A stretch of DNA of 64,000 nucleotides from Agapanthus africanus. Lineage: Eukaryota > Streptophyta > Magnoliopsida > Asparagales > Amaryllidaceae. A program made the translations under genes and the position numbers. The notes below the pieces were generated by a model that saw only the letters and a program-made list of their open reading frames with translations, searched no databases and was not told where the DNA came from. Numbering within the stretch: position 1 is the stretch's first letter; every line of letters begins with the position of its first letter. Location: the NCBI GenBank assembly GCA_030015575.1, contig JASDDO010000016.1, positions 68,073,396 to 68,137,395 on the forward strand, given 5' to 3'. Shown here piece by piece: positions 33,949 through 44,900 of this stretch.

Positions 33949-35819
33949 GTACAGTCTGGTTTCACTTTTCTTTTTGCTCAGTTATGACCGTATCTGCTAG
34001 TGTATTCTTCTGGGTATTTTTAATCTGACTCAAGTGTTGAGTGTTCTAGGGTTTATTTTGTATTCGTTGATTCGATCGGAAAATTTAATTTCGTTATGTT
34101 TTCCGGATATTTAGAAAGTATTAAAAAGTTCGGACGGATATCAATAACTCACTTTTTCCCGACCCGGAAAATTTCCAAGTGTTGGATTTTTCCGTAGTTT
34201 AAGAACGTTCTAGATCGTGCAAGTTACGCGATGGACCCTCTAGAAGATAACAAACCTTAACTCGATTATGCGACCGTCTTGAACTGCCTTTTGAACCTTA
34301 GGATTTGTGGCAGTACGGCGTTGCCACATTTGAGGCGTTGGCTTGACCCTTCTACGGCTGGACCATTGGTATTGTGCCATGTGATGCAAGTTTTTAAACT
34401 CCCTTCAAGTGTTGAGAACTATTTGGGAAATCTTGAGTGTTTGATTATTCGATCGGAAAGTTTAACATTGTCTATTTATCTGGAATGTGATACAATATTT
34501 GGAATCCACAAGTAGTTATGAGATAACTAATTTGAATGTTATAAACATAGAAATTTAGTCTCAAATGATCGGTTGCCACGGAATTTTGATGCAATCAAAA
34601 GTCCGTCGCAATCACGTAGCGTACGCGGATACTCGCCGGATAAACTTAATAGACAGCCATGCCCCATAGCCCCGACCAAGTGACTGTAGGAGAACCCCGT
34701 CGCCAAAAGCATCCGTTTGGGTGCTCGCGGCCGTAGTGTTCCGCCTTAGTGCACTTCATCGACGGCATCCGGGGGTGCGGCCATCTACTAAAGTTTGCGA
34801 CGAGCATTCGATCACATATCGGGAATCTTATTGAATTGCCCGACGAGATATTGAAACGTGTTTTCGATATAGAGAATAAAATGCGGGGTTTATAATTGTT
34901 AGGCATGCGATGTCTAAGGAATTCATTTGGTTAGACATGAGATGTCTAAGGAGGTTGCGGATTCCAACTGTTGTAGTTTTATACTTTCTTTTCTGCGACC
35001 GTAAGTGTAATATGTGTTATCGCCGGTTTCGTTGCTATATGTCAACGACAATTAGGATGCGCATATTTACTTACGTTGATGACATGTGATGTTATGTGTT
35101 GCTGGATATGTTATATTGGATCGTCGCGTTTCTGAATAGCCGTGTTTTTTATGTAAGATGAGGGTTTTTATTTTCATTCTTGTAAAATTCATTGTATGTA
35201 ATATTCTTTTATTGGGGCACTTCCGAGATGAGGTTGATGTCACCATTTGTATATTATTTACTTTTTCCGCATTAGGTAGACCCAAGGAGGGGAGCACAAG
35301 TAACCAGGTTCTAGGGTCCAGTGGGAGACCAACTCGAGGAGTCGAGTCCGGGTCTCCTAACTCTAGAATTGGTAGGGTTTCTTGCCGCTCTCGTAAGGGT
35401 TTAGGGATGTGGGTTTGGCTATTCATCGCGACCGTGGAATCCGTGTTTTATATAGGCTCAAAATAAAACACGGACGTCCCAGTATATCTAATGTTTCATA
35501 GGATTCTTCTGCTGCGATATCTGTGATGTGATCATTTGATATGTTGTGATAAATACTGTATATAGTATATATGATATATTATATAGACGTTACTTATGCT
35601 TTACACCCGCGCTAGCCCTGCCCCGCTCTGCCGTTAGTCACCTAACCTAACGGTGCACGATGGGACATCGAGGCGAATGCGGATGGCATAAGTGTACGTC
35701 GTATTTATCTGTGATGTTTAGGTGACTTAAATGATGGGACTTCATTAATATGATTAATGAAAGAAAAGAAACCTAAAAGATGTTGTGGAATCGAATTTTC
35801 AAAAACAGGTAGCTACAGT

Positions 35820-36060
35820 TCTTTCTTTGCATCGCGGTGTTCCTTGTAGAACATCCTGCACCTTATTCGATAAGGAAAGGGCCGAGATCCCTTCACCGGG
35901 AGTGACCCCTTTAGCAATGACTGGCAGATGCTATACCCCTCGGTTTTGTCTTTTGATTGCTTTTCTAGTTCTTGCTTTGCACAGTGATATATATATGATA
36001 TATCCTGCACCTCATTCGACGAGGAAAGAGCCGAGATCCCTTCACCGAGAGTGACCTCTT
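35820..36060 (+). repeat. duplicated leader block with hairpin (Copia-E)
   Basis: Two copies of the block occur. The hairpins are CCTTAT/ATAAGG (loop TCG) in the first and CCTC/GAGG in the second. Each is followed by GCCGAGATCCCTTCACCG. Base changes in the stems are compensated. Confidence 0.75.
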
Positions 36061-36205
36061 TAGCGAAACTAGCAAAAGCCTAAAAAACACTCCATTTTAA
36101 AATCATTTGATTCTACAACGATATCAAGTTCATTATGCAATGGGTTTTCAGAAAAACCTGTAGTAGCCCTTCGTCATTTCAGATAAGTTGTATATAGTAT
36201 TCGTG

Positions 36206-36411
36206 CTACATTTGTTGGCTTTCGTCAAGGTGTAGTGTGCGGTAGCTATATGCTGCTTATCTGCTGTATATGATGCGATTGGATTAGGGTAGTCGTGCGG
36301 CTTTGTTGGCTTTCGTCAAGGGTCGTGCGTGTGGGTTTAATTCAATCGGGAAATGACGGGTTGAACTTGACTAGTAGCCTATGGTTTGTTGGCTTTCATC
36401 AAGGTCATAGG
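36206..36411 (+). promoter_or_regulatory. triple stem-loop array in Copia-E leader
   Basis: Site 1 at 36206-36235 has stem CTACA/TGTAG. Site 2 at 36294-36329 has CGTGC/GTGCG, paired with two wobbles. Site 3 at 36378-36411 has CCTATGG/TCATAGG. Loops at sites 1 and 2 are the identical TTTGTTGGCTTTCGTCAAGG, and site 3 differs by one base. Site 1 differs from Copia-A and Copia-G by two compensated base pairs. Confidence 0.75.
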
Positions 36412-36853
36412 TTGCTAAGGGCAAAATATTATCGGGAATTTCAAGTGTTGAAATTTGCAATGAGATTGCATACCTTCTATGAGATAGTTGGATCCCGATA
36501 CCTACTGCGAGTAATTGTTACTCCTGGGAGAGTTTTACACATTACAATTAGCCGATCAAGTAGGTGTCTAGAAAGGTGTTAACGGGGTTACGCCTATGGG
36601 AAAACGAGGTTTACTTTAATTAGGTCCGTGCGAAAGCACGTGGAACCTCCCTCAAAGTACCGACACTGGCCTGGCTGAATGATTAGCGAAGTTGTAGGGT
36701 GTAATTAATCCCGGCTAGTCTTTCCTTTTAGGGTTTGAAGGAAGGTTTGATAAAAACAGTAGGAGCCATCCTGATTAGATAAAATAATAACCAATCTGAT
36801 CTTGCAAGAGCGCACGCAGAGTGTTTTTTTCTCTCTCTCTCCAGGTAGCGACC

Positions 36854-37880
36854 ATGTCACGCCTTAATCAAGATAATAATACGGATGTATTGACCGAACC
36901 CGCTTGTTATACTGTGCTAGGGGAACGTTGGTCCCGCTCCAACTTATAATTGTTATAAGACAGAGCAGGAAATATGGGATTACCAAGATTCCCGTGCCGC
37001 CCAAACAAAGAAAGTGCATGATGATGCATCTTCTTCGGGTATGTTCATTACAGAGAACTGTTTCTCAGTATCCTTTGCGTCCTGGGTATGTGATACCGGA
37101 TCAGGATCCCGCATATGTAATCTGTTACATGGGCTACAGATAGGTAGAGAACTGAGAACGGGTGATAAGTTTCATGAGATAAAAAACGGTGCAAGTGTTG
37201 CAGCCAAGTCTGTTGGTTACTATCACCCTGTATTACCAGAATACATTGATTCTGAACGAATGTTATTAGATACCGAACCTGATATACAACATCATATCAG
37301 TCTCTTTATTAGTAAAGAAAGAATATAAGTTTGTATTGTTGGATAATGTTTTGTACATTTCCTATATCAAGAGTTGATCGGTTCAGGCACGTTATCTAAA
37401 AGCATTGACGTTCTAAATCAAATTACAGTTCTTAGTATACAGAACACACACAAGAGGAAGAGTTCAGAAATGAACGAATCCTTCTTGAGGCATTGTAGAC
37501 TAGGTCATATCAATGCGACCCGACTAGCTAAGTTACATTAAGATGCATATTTAAATTAGTTTGAATTTACATCTTATGAAACTTGCCGGTCATGTCACAG
37601 AGATAAGATGACCATAGCTCTGTTTTTAGGAAGCAGAGAAAGAGTTAGTGAACTCTTGGGATGATACATGTTGATGTATGAAGGTCCCCTGTCTACACAT
37701 GCCAAGACCGGTTCTTTGTACTTCATTACATTCTTTGATGATCTCTCAAGATTCAGACATATGTTCCTGTTGAAACACAAGTCCAAAGCTTTTGAGATAT
37801 TCACAGAATATAAGTTAGAAGTAGAGAACCAAAACGGGTATAAGTATTATGTCCTTTGATGTGATCAAGGAGGAGAATAC
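36854..37880 (+). pseudogene. Copia-E gag-pol, first segment (gag start, protease, integrase start)
   Basis: The ATG at 36854 follows the pyrimidine run. Only about 79 codons separate it from the protease Asp at 37092 (DTGSGSRIC), where Copia-G has more than 230, so most of gag is deleted; Copia-R2 has the same junction. The pre-integrase zone (about 37430-37640) and integrase start (FFDDLSRFRHMFLLK near 37725-37790) follow with stops. Gyp-F interrupts at 37880. Confidence 0.78.
37876..37880. repeat. target site duplication of Gyp-F, left copy
   Basis: AATAC here equals AATAC at 49916-49920, directly flanking both LTRs. Confidence 0.95.
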
Positions 37881-38345
37881 TGTTCATATCAGATTTTTGC
37901 ATTTTCATACCGCCCAATTTTTGTCACATTGCATATCGGTAGATACTCTTGAGCCGTGTTTGCTAGTCAATTGCAGGATACAGGTTCTCGGTTCTAAAAC
38001 GGTGAAATTCATGGAAAACACAACAAAATCCGGGTTCCTGCCAACCACTGAGAAAACACGGTCTCCTCTCTTCATCCGTATGTTGCCAGATACCAGTTTA
38101 GGAAGACAAAACGTCAAATCAATGTAACTCTCATGCACAAGGCTCAATGGTAGCACAAAATCCAAGAGATCTACGCGGAGCTCGAGGCAATCATGACAAA
38201 ATCTTGACAAAAAGTCCACCTTTCCCTCAACAGAAATTCTGGAAAAATCGGGGAGCCAAATTGAGAAAATACATATGCCAGAATAATGTACACAGAAAAA
38301 CAGGAAAACCCAAAAAAAAAAACAGAAGGCCCAACTCCTCCAATG

Positions 38346-38394
38346 GGCCGCGGATCCGCGGTAAAAGGTGGGTCCAGGTCGCGGATCCGCGGCC
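38346..38394. promoter_or_regulatory. paired-palindrome cassette, Gyp-F 5' LTR
   Basis: The units are GGCCGCGGATCCGCGGTA and GGTCGCGGATCCGCGGCC with a 13-bp spacer. Each of these two C-to-T-like changes is absent from the 3' LTR copy, so they arose after insertion. Confidence 0.88.
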
Positions 38395-38484
38395 GTTCTG
38401 GCGCCAAGTCTGCAGGAATTTCAGGGGTAGAATTGTCTTTTCGTGTGTGTTCTGGTGGTTGCCCTAGGGTTTCATTTTCTGGCC

Positions 38485-38492
38485 TATAAATA
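38485..38492 (+). promoter_or_regulatory. TATA box of Gyp-F 5' LTR
   Basis: TATAAATA in GGCCTATAAATAGCCC, 90 bp past the palindrome cassette. It is the probable promoter core for the genomic RNA. Confidence 0.78.
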
Positions 38493-39466
38493 GCCCAGAA
38501 CTTTGTTAAGGAAAGGGTCCATTCTTGTATTTCTTTTTGCTAGGTTTTAGTTTACATGTTCTTCTTCCTCTTCTCACCTCTTCTCCATTAAACTTGTAGT
38601 GAGCTTTTGAGTGAAGAGTGATGAATAAAGAAGACCATTTTATTATCATGCTTGTCTCCTTATATTTATGCTTGTTGTAATTTTAATTCGTTAAGTAGTT
38701 GTTGTTATTTCCTTGTTGTTTGTTTCTTCTCTCTTTTTCTTTATCATTCATACGACAATGATACTTACGCTCGATCCTCGCCAAGGTGAGGTCGCAAATA
38801 GTTAGTCGTATTCTCCTAATCTCCTTCTTTTCTATCTTCCTCCTTTGTTTTGTTTTGTTTTACCTTATCATGAAGTGTGAGTAGTTAATACTTGTCAGGG
38901 CAGGATAAGGGAAGTTTGAGAGAAGGAAATCTCTCTCACTCTTTCCTTGCCCAACATCTTAAATCGACTCCCGTTAATTGAACCACAATCCGCTCCTTAC
39001 GGCACCCTATCCTACATGATAGCGGTGATTCCGTAGTGAGACCGGTTGTGGTTGAATTAACCGGAGGTTACGGATAAGAGCCAAGAACGGACGGACAAGC
39101 ACCAAAAGGAAGACTTATGCGTTGGAAAGCCTAGCTTATACTCGCAAAGTCCTTCCCAGTCGTGCTAATCCCCGTTGTTGTCGATTACCGTAACACCGAT
39201 ATTAAGAGGGGCAACGAAAGATGTGGAGACTCCTAACTCAAACTAACCTAATCCTAACCCTAACAAGCTCTCTTTAAATATCAACTTAACACTTAGATAG
39301 TTACAAACAAAATCTGAACTTTCGGACTTAACTCGTAAAAACACTTTGAAAAAGACTCCCATCTCCCTGCGGACGACCCGTACTCAACCGGCTAGCTACA
39401 AGCGAAACCGTCTTGATTGCGGTATTTATACTAGAACTTGAACACGCACGTATCATAACAATCAAA

Positions 39467-39484
39467 TGGCGCCGCTGCCGGGGA
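39467..39484 (+). other. primer binding site, Asp tRNA (Gyp-F)
   Basis: TGGCGCCGCTGCCGGGGA starts two bases after the LTR and complements the 3' end of plant Asp tRNA. Confidence 0.93.
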
Positions 39485-40743
39485 GACGGTAGTTTATTTC
39501 TTTGTGTAACTTCGGGTTAATTTGTAAGTATATAAAAAAAAACGAAAAAAATATATACTTTGTAAAAAATCATCTTGTTATTCTTGATTAGTTTTTGTGC
39601 AAGTGTGCAGGAAAATACGAAGTTCAAGATCGACGCCAAGGACGTTGAAAATACGGAGTTCAAGTACAGTGCCAAAGACGTGGGAAGATAGACCCACATT
39701 TCGCCGCTACACCGCGACGGACAGAACGAAGCATACGGTCTACTGTCAAGATCTGGAGCTGTTCCAGTGAGCAAATAAAAATTCAGAAGATCCAGACAAC
39801 CAGAGGAGATCAAGACCAGCACCTCCACAAAAATTCAAAGCCCAAAGTCACCTTATTGCCGCGGAACCGCGGCCTAAGCACATGTTTGGCCGCGGAACCG
39901 CGGCCATTTAGTGGTTTTAGGGCTCCAAAATCTCTGGGTAAGTCTCTGTTCTCCTCCCCTCTCCTCTGGACTCCACTGAATTGTGTTTTCTGCAGGTTTC
40001 TTTGCGCAAATTCTTCTCCCCCTTCCAATAAACTGTTCTTGTGCAGGATTCTTTGCGCCGCAAAATAAAAATTGTTTGCAGTTGATTTGTTACTGTTTTG
40101 CATTCTTTAATACGGACTTAAGGGGCTTGAAACCAATCCAGATTGGGTGGGGATTTCATCACCCTTCCTAGGACCCCAAAAATCACTAAAGCATATGCAT
40201 TGTCCATTGTAAATTAAAAAATACTAGACTTCAGCCCTAAGGACTTCGCGCTCATTAGGAGAAGATAAACCGTGTTTAGAACCTCGCTTAACCGTATATT
40301 GTTTACGGGGTGTCTAGGAAAGTGTTAAAGGCGCAACCGCCGAATGAGAAAGGGTTATTTAATTAAGGAACTTCGCGAAAGCGTTGAATAACCTCCCCTT
40401 ATCTCTGCACTTACCTGGCCCCGTGATCGGTGTATTTTTAAGCCTGTTTCTCGACACTGTTTAACTTCGAAAATCAAGTTCAGGAGCTGGTCTAGTAGAC
40501 CTAGGTTACCCTAGATCTAGGTGTGATTGTGCATATCTTGTTTGTGATTGCTTAAGCCGTATTTCCGTACATATTTCTGTAAATCTCTTTCTAAAAACAA
40601 AAAAATCAAAAAAATCAAAAAACTTTTATAAAAACTTGCCCTTTGTCGCCAAATCCATTTTCACCCACACCCATCGCCTTTCTCCATTGACGTTTTCTTA
40701 CCCTCACCTTCTCCGCTTTGACTATACTAAACTCGTTTAGTGT
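39485..40743 (+). other. Gyp-F leader
   Basis: Non-coding. It holds a palindrome cassette (39857-39905), GGTTTCTTTGCGC and AGGATTCTTTGCGCC, the near-palindrome CCAATCCAGATTGG at 40133-40146 followed by GGGTGGGGATTTCATCACCC, and AAGGACTTCGCGCTCA. The same order occurs in the Gyp-D leader, and most of it in Gyp-C. Confidence 0.8.
39857..39905. promoter_or_regulatory. paired-palindrome cassette, Gyp-F leader
   Basis: The units are TGCCGCGGAACCGCGGCC and GGCCGCGGAACCGCGGCC with a 13-bp spacer. Both centres are AA, unlike the AT centres of the LTR cassettes in this element, so the leader cassette is not a recent copy of the LTR one. Confidence 0.88.
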
Positions 40744-41682
40744 ATGTCCGCTTGGACTCGGGACACTAGCGCCCGTCTAGTCCGCGTTACGTTAGTCGCG
40801 ACCGACTACGCGATCGACTCCGAAGTCGATACTCCGTCCACTCCTCTTTCACCCCTTCCTTTGCCGGCCAACTCCGACGTTGACCGGAATTCTGTTCATA
40901 CATCTTCACCTTCACCTTCACCTTCACCAACCTCTTCTTCCGCGATGTCGGGATTTAATCCGAACATCTCTTTGACCACCGCTGGATTGTCTCCACCTCC
41001 TACAGAGACCAATCTTCCACCACCTCCGCCTGTTGTAGCGCCGCAGCGAATTGCGCTCCAGGATCGTTTCTACCCCACCCGTTCTGCACTTCCCACCCGC
41101 CTTTCTCTTCCTCCGGCCAATGGGGACAACTTTGAAATTAAGTCCCATTTCATCAACATGCTTCCACGTTTTCATGGGCTTGAATCTGAAGATGCCTATA
41201 TCTTCATCAACAAATTTCAAAATGTCTGTGCCATGATGAAAACCACCCAGCTGTCGGACGATGCTATACGTCTACGGGTCATTCCGTTCACTTTATGCGA
41301 TCTCGCTGAAAAATGGCTGTATAGCACCGCTTCCCACTCAATCACCAGCTGGGACGAGTTTGTTAAAGCGTTTTTGAAAAAATTCTATCCAAATCATAAG
41401 ACCGCAAGAATTCGAAATGAAATCAACCAATTCTCCCAGCTTCCTTCTGAACCCTTCTGGAAGTGCTTTGACCGATACAAAGACCTTCTTGTTCAGTGTC
41501 CTCACCACGGTATAGAGAAATGGCAACTCTGCCAAACCTTATACGAGGGACTGAACCATGCAACGAAGCAGTTGCTGGAAACCATCTGTCAGGGCCACTT
41601 CCTATCGAAATCTGACGAGGAAGCGTGGCAGTTCTTTGACGATCTTGCGGAGCAAACGCTACAGTGGGAGAGCACCAGACCG

Positions 41683-41713
<31 letters not shown>

Positions 41714-41940
41714 CTACCTCCACTTCTACCGGTCAGTCTAGGGTAGGAATTCACCAGCTTGATGTCTCTATTGCAATGAGAGCTGAAATGACTGCAATAA
41801 CAAAAAAGCTTGAAGCAATAGAGAGCAAATTTTCTTCTCCTACTCCTGCCCCTGTTCTCCCCCTTCGTACCATCTGCGCTTGTTGTTCCGATCCTTCTCA
41901 CTTGACCGAAGAGTGTCCTTACAATCCACCATCGCAATGA
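40744..41940 (+). CDS. gag: Gyp-F Gag (matrix, capsid, zinc knuckle)
   Basis: This is 398 codons from ATG 40744 to a TGA at 41938-41940. After a Pro/Ser-rich N-terminus, the capsid-like retrotransposon gag domain spans about residues 140-300 (AEKWLYS, SWDEFVKAFLKKFYPNHKTA). A Ser-rich run at about 315-325 is encoded by a TTC repeat. A CCHC zinc knuckle is complete: C378, C381, H386, C391. Gag forms the virus-like particle and binds the RNA. The reading frame continues in phase after the TGA into a Gln/Asn-rich linker, so this stop appears premature rather than the natural end. The start has no in-frame competitor nearby. Confidence 0.9.
41684..41715 (+). repeat. TTC microsatellite in gag
   Basis: About ten TTC/TCT units encode a serine run. 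A second longer run of the same type is at 42566-42602 in the downstream frame. They are prone to length change without a frameshift. Confidence 0.85.
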
Positions 41941-44900
41941 CAGGATCAGGTTAATGCATTCCAGCAAAGATCGAGGAATGATCCATACTCTTCCACCTAC
42001 AATCCCGGTTGGAGGAACCACCCCAATTTCGCCTGGAATCAGAATCAGAATCAATTCCAAGGCAACAATTTCCAAAGGGCCCCTCCGCCGCAACAACAAG
42101 CGCAACAACAAATTCAGTATCAGCAGCCCTTCCAACCCCAGCCTTTCCAAAACCAGACGAACAACTTTGCACCGAACAATTCTTTTCCACCAAACAACTT
42201 TGTTCCGTCGAACAACGATAAGGTTTCCTCGCTCGAGCGAAGTCTGGAGGCGTTTGTTAAACAATCGACTCAATCCACCGCCAACATCCAGTCTTCGATT
42301 CAATCTTTAGTGCAACACACCGCCGCACACGGGCAAAGCATCAAGACCATCGAGGTCCAGATTGCACAGTTGAACGCGGCCTTAAGCGAGCGAGAGAAGG
42401 GGAAGCTCCCGTCCCAGCCACTTCCAAATCCCGGTCACCCACATAATGCACATGTTGCTCTTGAACAACAAAACCATAATGTGAGTGCCGTGACCACACT
42501 GAGATCGGGAAGGATGCTGCAAAACAACACCGGCAAACGAATCAACGATGACACCCCGGCCGCCGCTTCTTCTTCTTCTTCTTCTTCTTCTTCTTCTTCT
42601 TCGTCTTCCGAGCCTATACTCCGTTCTTCAACAGGCTCTCCTTCCTCTTCTTCTGCTCTGAACGGACCCACTTCTCACTCCACGAAAACACCTATTCTAG
42701 GATCCGTTCCAACTCCAAAATCTCCTCCTCCAGCATTAGACTCAACCAATTTTCAAAATGTTCCATTTCCAAACCGGTTGAGGTCTAACAAAAAAAATCC
42801 TCAAATGGAGAAGATTCTGGAGTTATTCAAGCAGGTTAACATTAACATTCCTCTTTTATATGCTGTCCAACAAGTCCCGTCCTACGCGAAAATCTTAAAG
42901 GACTTGTGCACGAAAAAGAGGAAGTGTCAGGTACCCAAGAAAGTTTTCTTGGCTAGTGCTGTGAGTGATACCCTTACCCAATCTTTACCACAAAAACGGA
43001 AGGACCCTGGCTGTCCTACGATTTCAATTACCATTGGGGATAAGAACATCAACCGCGCACTATTAGATCTTGGTGCCAGTGTTAACCTGCTTCCGTATTC
43101 AATATACGAGCAATTAGGCGTCGGAGAGTTGAAACCCACACACTGCACTCTCCAAATGGCCGACCGATCGATCACCCACCCTAGGGGTGAGCTAGAGGAT
43201 GTGTTGATAAAAGTCGGGGACTTCATATTCCCCGTCGACTTCATTGTATTAGATACACAGCCTGTAGCTAACCCCCGGAATCAAATTCCGGTGATACTCG
43301 GTCGCCCATTTCTCGCAACCTCAAATGCTGTGATCAATTGTCGGAATGGTTCGATGAACCTCTCTTTTGGAAACATGACGATTGAACTCAACATTTTTAG
43401 GTTAGGGAATCAGCCCGCCGAACCTAATGCTCATATACTGGACGTCTGCTCGATCCAGGAGATCACACCAGAAGAGTGTGAATTCGAGGAGTTTCTGTTT
43501 GATCATGATAATCTTGACGCCACTAGTGCGTTTCTCTTCGAACCTGCTGCTGTTTCTGCGCCCGATAACGAATACGAGTGTTTCACATTCTCGAACGATC
43601 TTAGCCGCGCACAACCCGAGTTTGAATCTTTCGACTTTCCGGATGAGTTACCTGAACCATCCGACTCGGTTGCCTACACTCGTTTTGAACCTTTGCTGGA
43701 GTCCTTTGAGTTTGAGACCTTTGCACCAGTCTTGCCTTCCATCATTTCACCTCCAACGCTCGAACTCAAGCCGTTGCCGTCTCACCTTAAGTATGCTTAC
43801 TTAGGTGAGAACGAGACCCTCCCTGTCATCATTTCGGCTTCTCTAGCTCCCGAGCAAGAGAAAGCCCTTCTCGCGGTCTTGCACAGCAACAGGCAAGCTT
43901 TTGGCTGGTCCATGGCGGAAATCAAGGGGATTAGTCCCCTGATCGTTGAGCATCACATTCATCTGATGGATGATGCCAAACCAGCCCGGGATCCACAAAG
44001 ACGTCTTAATCCAGTCATGAAGGAGGCTGTGAAGAAAGAGATCGTCAAATGTCTAGATAGTGGTATTATTTACCCTATCTCTGATAGCCAGTGGGTTAGC
44101 CCCATTCATGTTGTCCCCAAAAAGTCGGGCATCACGGTCATAACCAACGAGGCGAATGAGTTAATCCCTACTCGCACCCAAACTGGGTGGCGAGTTTGCA
44201 TTGATTACAGAAAACTCAACGCCGCAACGCGGAAAGACCACTTTCCGCTACCTTTCATTGACCAAATGCTGGAACGATTGGCCGGACATGAGTACTATTG
44301 TTTTCTTGATGGCTACTCTGGTTATAATCAAGTTCCCATCGCCGAAAAAGACCAGGACAAGACCACTTTCACTTGTCCTTTCGGCACGTTTGCATATCGA
44401 CGCATGCCCTTTGGGTTATGCAATGCGCCCGCTACCTTCCAGCGGTGTATGATGGGTATTTTCTCAGACATGGTGGAAAAATTTCTGGAGATTTTCATGG
44501 ATGACTTCTCCATCTTCGGCGACTCCTTTGACGAGTGTTTGCTGCATCTCGACGCTGTCCTTACCCGATGTAAGGACAAGAATCTCACTTTGAACTGGGA
44601 GAAATGCCACTTCATGGTGCGCGAAGGTATTGTCTTAGGACATATCATCTCGCAAAATGGCATAGAGGTTGACAAAGCAAAGATTGAGGTCATTTCCAAT
44701 CTGCCTCCTCCCCGATGCGTCAGAGATATCCGAGCCTTCCTTGGCCATGCCGGTTTCTATAGACGGTTTATCAAGGACTTTAGCAAGATTGCTAGGCCCT
44801 TGACTCTTTTGCTGGCCAAGGACACGCCATTCGACTTCAGCTCGAGCTGTGTGACTGCATTCGAGTCACTGAAACGCTCTCTCACTTCTGCTCCCGTTCT

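Larger units (their letters stand above)
33717..36853 (+). other. Copia-E leader
   Basis: About 3.1 kb of untranslated leader. From left to right: palindrome cassette (33901), hairpin CCGTTAG/CTAACGG at 35631-35653, hairpin block twice (35820-36060), triple stem-loops (36206-36411), hairpin AATTTCAA/TTGAAATT at 36437-36455, and a pyrimidine run ending CTCTCCAG just before gag. Such conserved structure in a leader this long suggests selection on the RNA. Small open frames here have no domain support. Confidence 0.78.
37881..39464 (+). repeat. 5' LTR of Gyp-F
   Basis: It begins TGTTCATATCAG and ends AACAATCA. It contains a palindrome cassette, a TATA box 90 bp later, a hairpin GAGAGA-AGGAAA-TCTCTC downstream, and the U5 block GACGACCCGTACTC...GCTAGCTACAAGCG shared with the other Gypsy families. 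Confidence 0.95.

Noticed and set aside
41938-41940. Programmed stop-codon readthrough between Gag and Pol in Gyp-F
   Set aside because: The following codons (CAG GAT) only partly fit the CAR-YYA readthrough context, and a second TGA at an Arg position inside pol makes ordinary C-to-T mutation the simpler explanation.
41659-42303. A 214-codon open frame on the minus strand within Gyp-F gag-pol, rich in Arg and Leu
   Set aside because: It is the antisense of Ser- and Gln/Asn-rich coding sequence that accounts for the open frame; the plus frame has recognised domains and the minus frame has none.
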